From: Bacteriovoracaceae bacterium UBA6261 | Lineage (GTDB): Bacteria; Bdellovibrionota; Bacteriovoracia; Bacteriovoracales; Bacteriovoracaceae | Assembly (NCBI GenBank): GCA_002440825.1 | Contig: DJVH01000115.1 | Coordinates: 1-6,329 of the forward strand | Reading direction: 5' to 3' | Length of the DNA stretch: 6,329 nucleotides | Shown here: piece after piece, positions 6,179 to 6,329 of the stretch | How positions within the stretch are numbered: position 1 is the first letter of the stretch | How the letters are laid out: each line of letters starts with the position of its first letter | Notes under the pieces: model-generated | Databases searched by the model: none | Told to the model about the DNA's origin: nothing | What the model saw: the letters and a program-made list of their open reading frames with translations, nothing else | Program-made: the position numbers and the translations under genes

Positions 6179-6329
6179 TACTGGTCTCCTGCTCCCGCTT
6201 TCAGCTCAACGCTTTTCTTGGTCATTTCAACAAGTGCCATGGCAAGAAAATCGGATTCATCAAAAGATTTTTTCAGCGGGACTTGGTTATAGAGAACGTT
6301 TTCAAACGTCTCTTCATTCTCGAAGCGTT
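6178..6329 (-). CDS. C-terminal 49 residues of an unrecognised protein (partial at right edge)
   Basis: Open frame from the right edge (two bases of a codon, then 49 codons) to TAA at 6180-6178, which overlaps the ATG of the following glycosyltransferase as TAATG. The visible tail reads RFENEETFENVLYNQVPLK, then a probable amphipathic helix SFDESDFLAMALVEMTKKSV, then a flexible KAGAGDQ end. The codon pattern and the coupled stop support a real gene continuing upstream of the window. Family cannot be assigned from the tail. As it is fused by overlap to a GT9 gene, it likely belongs to the same pathway. Confidence 0.75.
   Translation of the reverse strand, partial: RFENEETFENVLYNQVPLKKSFDESDFLAMALVEMTKKSVELKAGAGDQ

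Noticed and set aside
1..6329. CRISPR array, tRNA/rRNA, insertion sequence, phage or toxin-antitoxin elements
   Set aside because: No direct-repeat arrays, tRNA-like folds, transposase motifs or terminal repeats were seen; the window is fully occupied by co-oriented coding sequence.

Overview
The window reads as one tightly packed, single-strand gene block. All eight supported genes lie on the minus strand, so transcription runs from the right edge to the left edge. The junctions are 1-nt TAATG overlaps, longer overlaps, or gaps of about 10 nt in which the Shine-Dalgarno (SD) sequence is partly built from the previous stop codon. The largest gap is 42 nt. No terminator-like hairpin with a T-tract was seen, and no stretch over 300 bases lacks a gene. 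The base composition is moderately AT-rich. The mixture of GT9-type glycosyltransferases, a GAF-like soluble histidine kinase, a receiver-only regulator and nadK would fit a Gram-negative bacterium. A Bdellovibrionota/deltaproteobacterial-type genome is my guess, but no taxonomic marker proves it.

Right to left (the direction of transcription): (1) the last 49 codons of an unrecognised gene (6178-6329). (2) A 552-aa GT9/heptosyltransferase-like protein (4520-6178). (3) A 47-aa small ORF (4334-4477). (4) A second, 567-aa GT9-like protein with a four-cysteine cluster (2644-4347). (5) A 147-aa all-helical protein of unknown function (2189-2632). (6) A 509-aa cytoplasmic sensor histidine kinase (708-2237). 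(7) A 123-aa receiver-only response regulator (326-697). (8) The first 108 codons of NAD kinase (1-326), which runs off the left edge.

The two glycosyltransferases look like diverged tandem paralogues. Each is much longer than a usual GT9 enzyme because it carries an extra C-terminal domain of about 180-190 residues, and the start of that domain can be aligned by eye between the two. One copy keeps a CxxC-x5-C-x4-C cluster and the other has lost it. The combination suggests a surface or protein glycosylation module (possibly appendage or flagellin, or LPS) with dedicated helical accessory domains. It sits in the same apparent transcript as a two-component phosphorelay that has no output domain of its own, followed by housekeeping NAD kinase. 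The glycosylation target and the link to the phosphorelay are inference; the domains, motifs and gene packing are read directly from the sequence.
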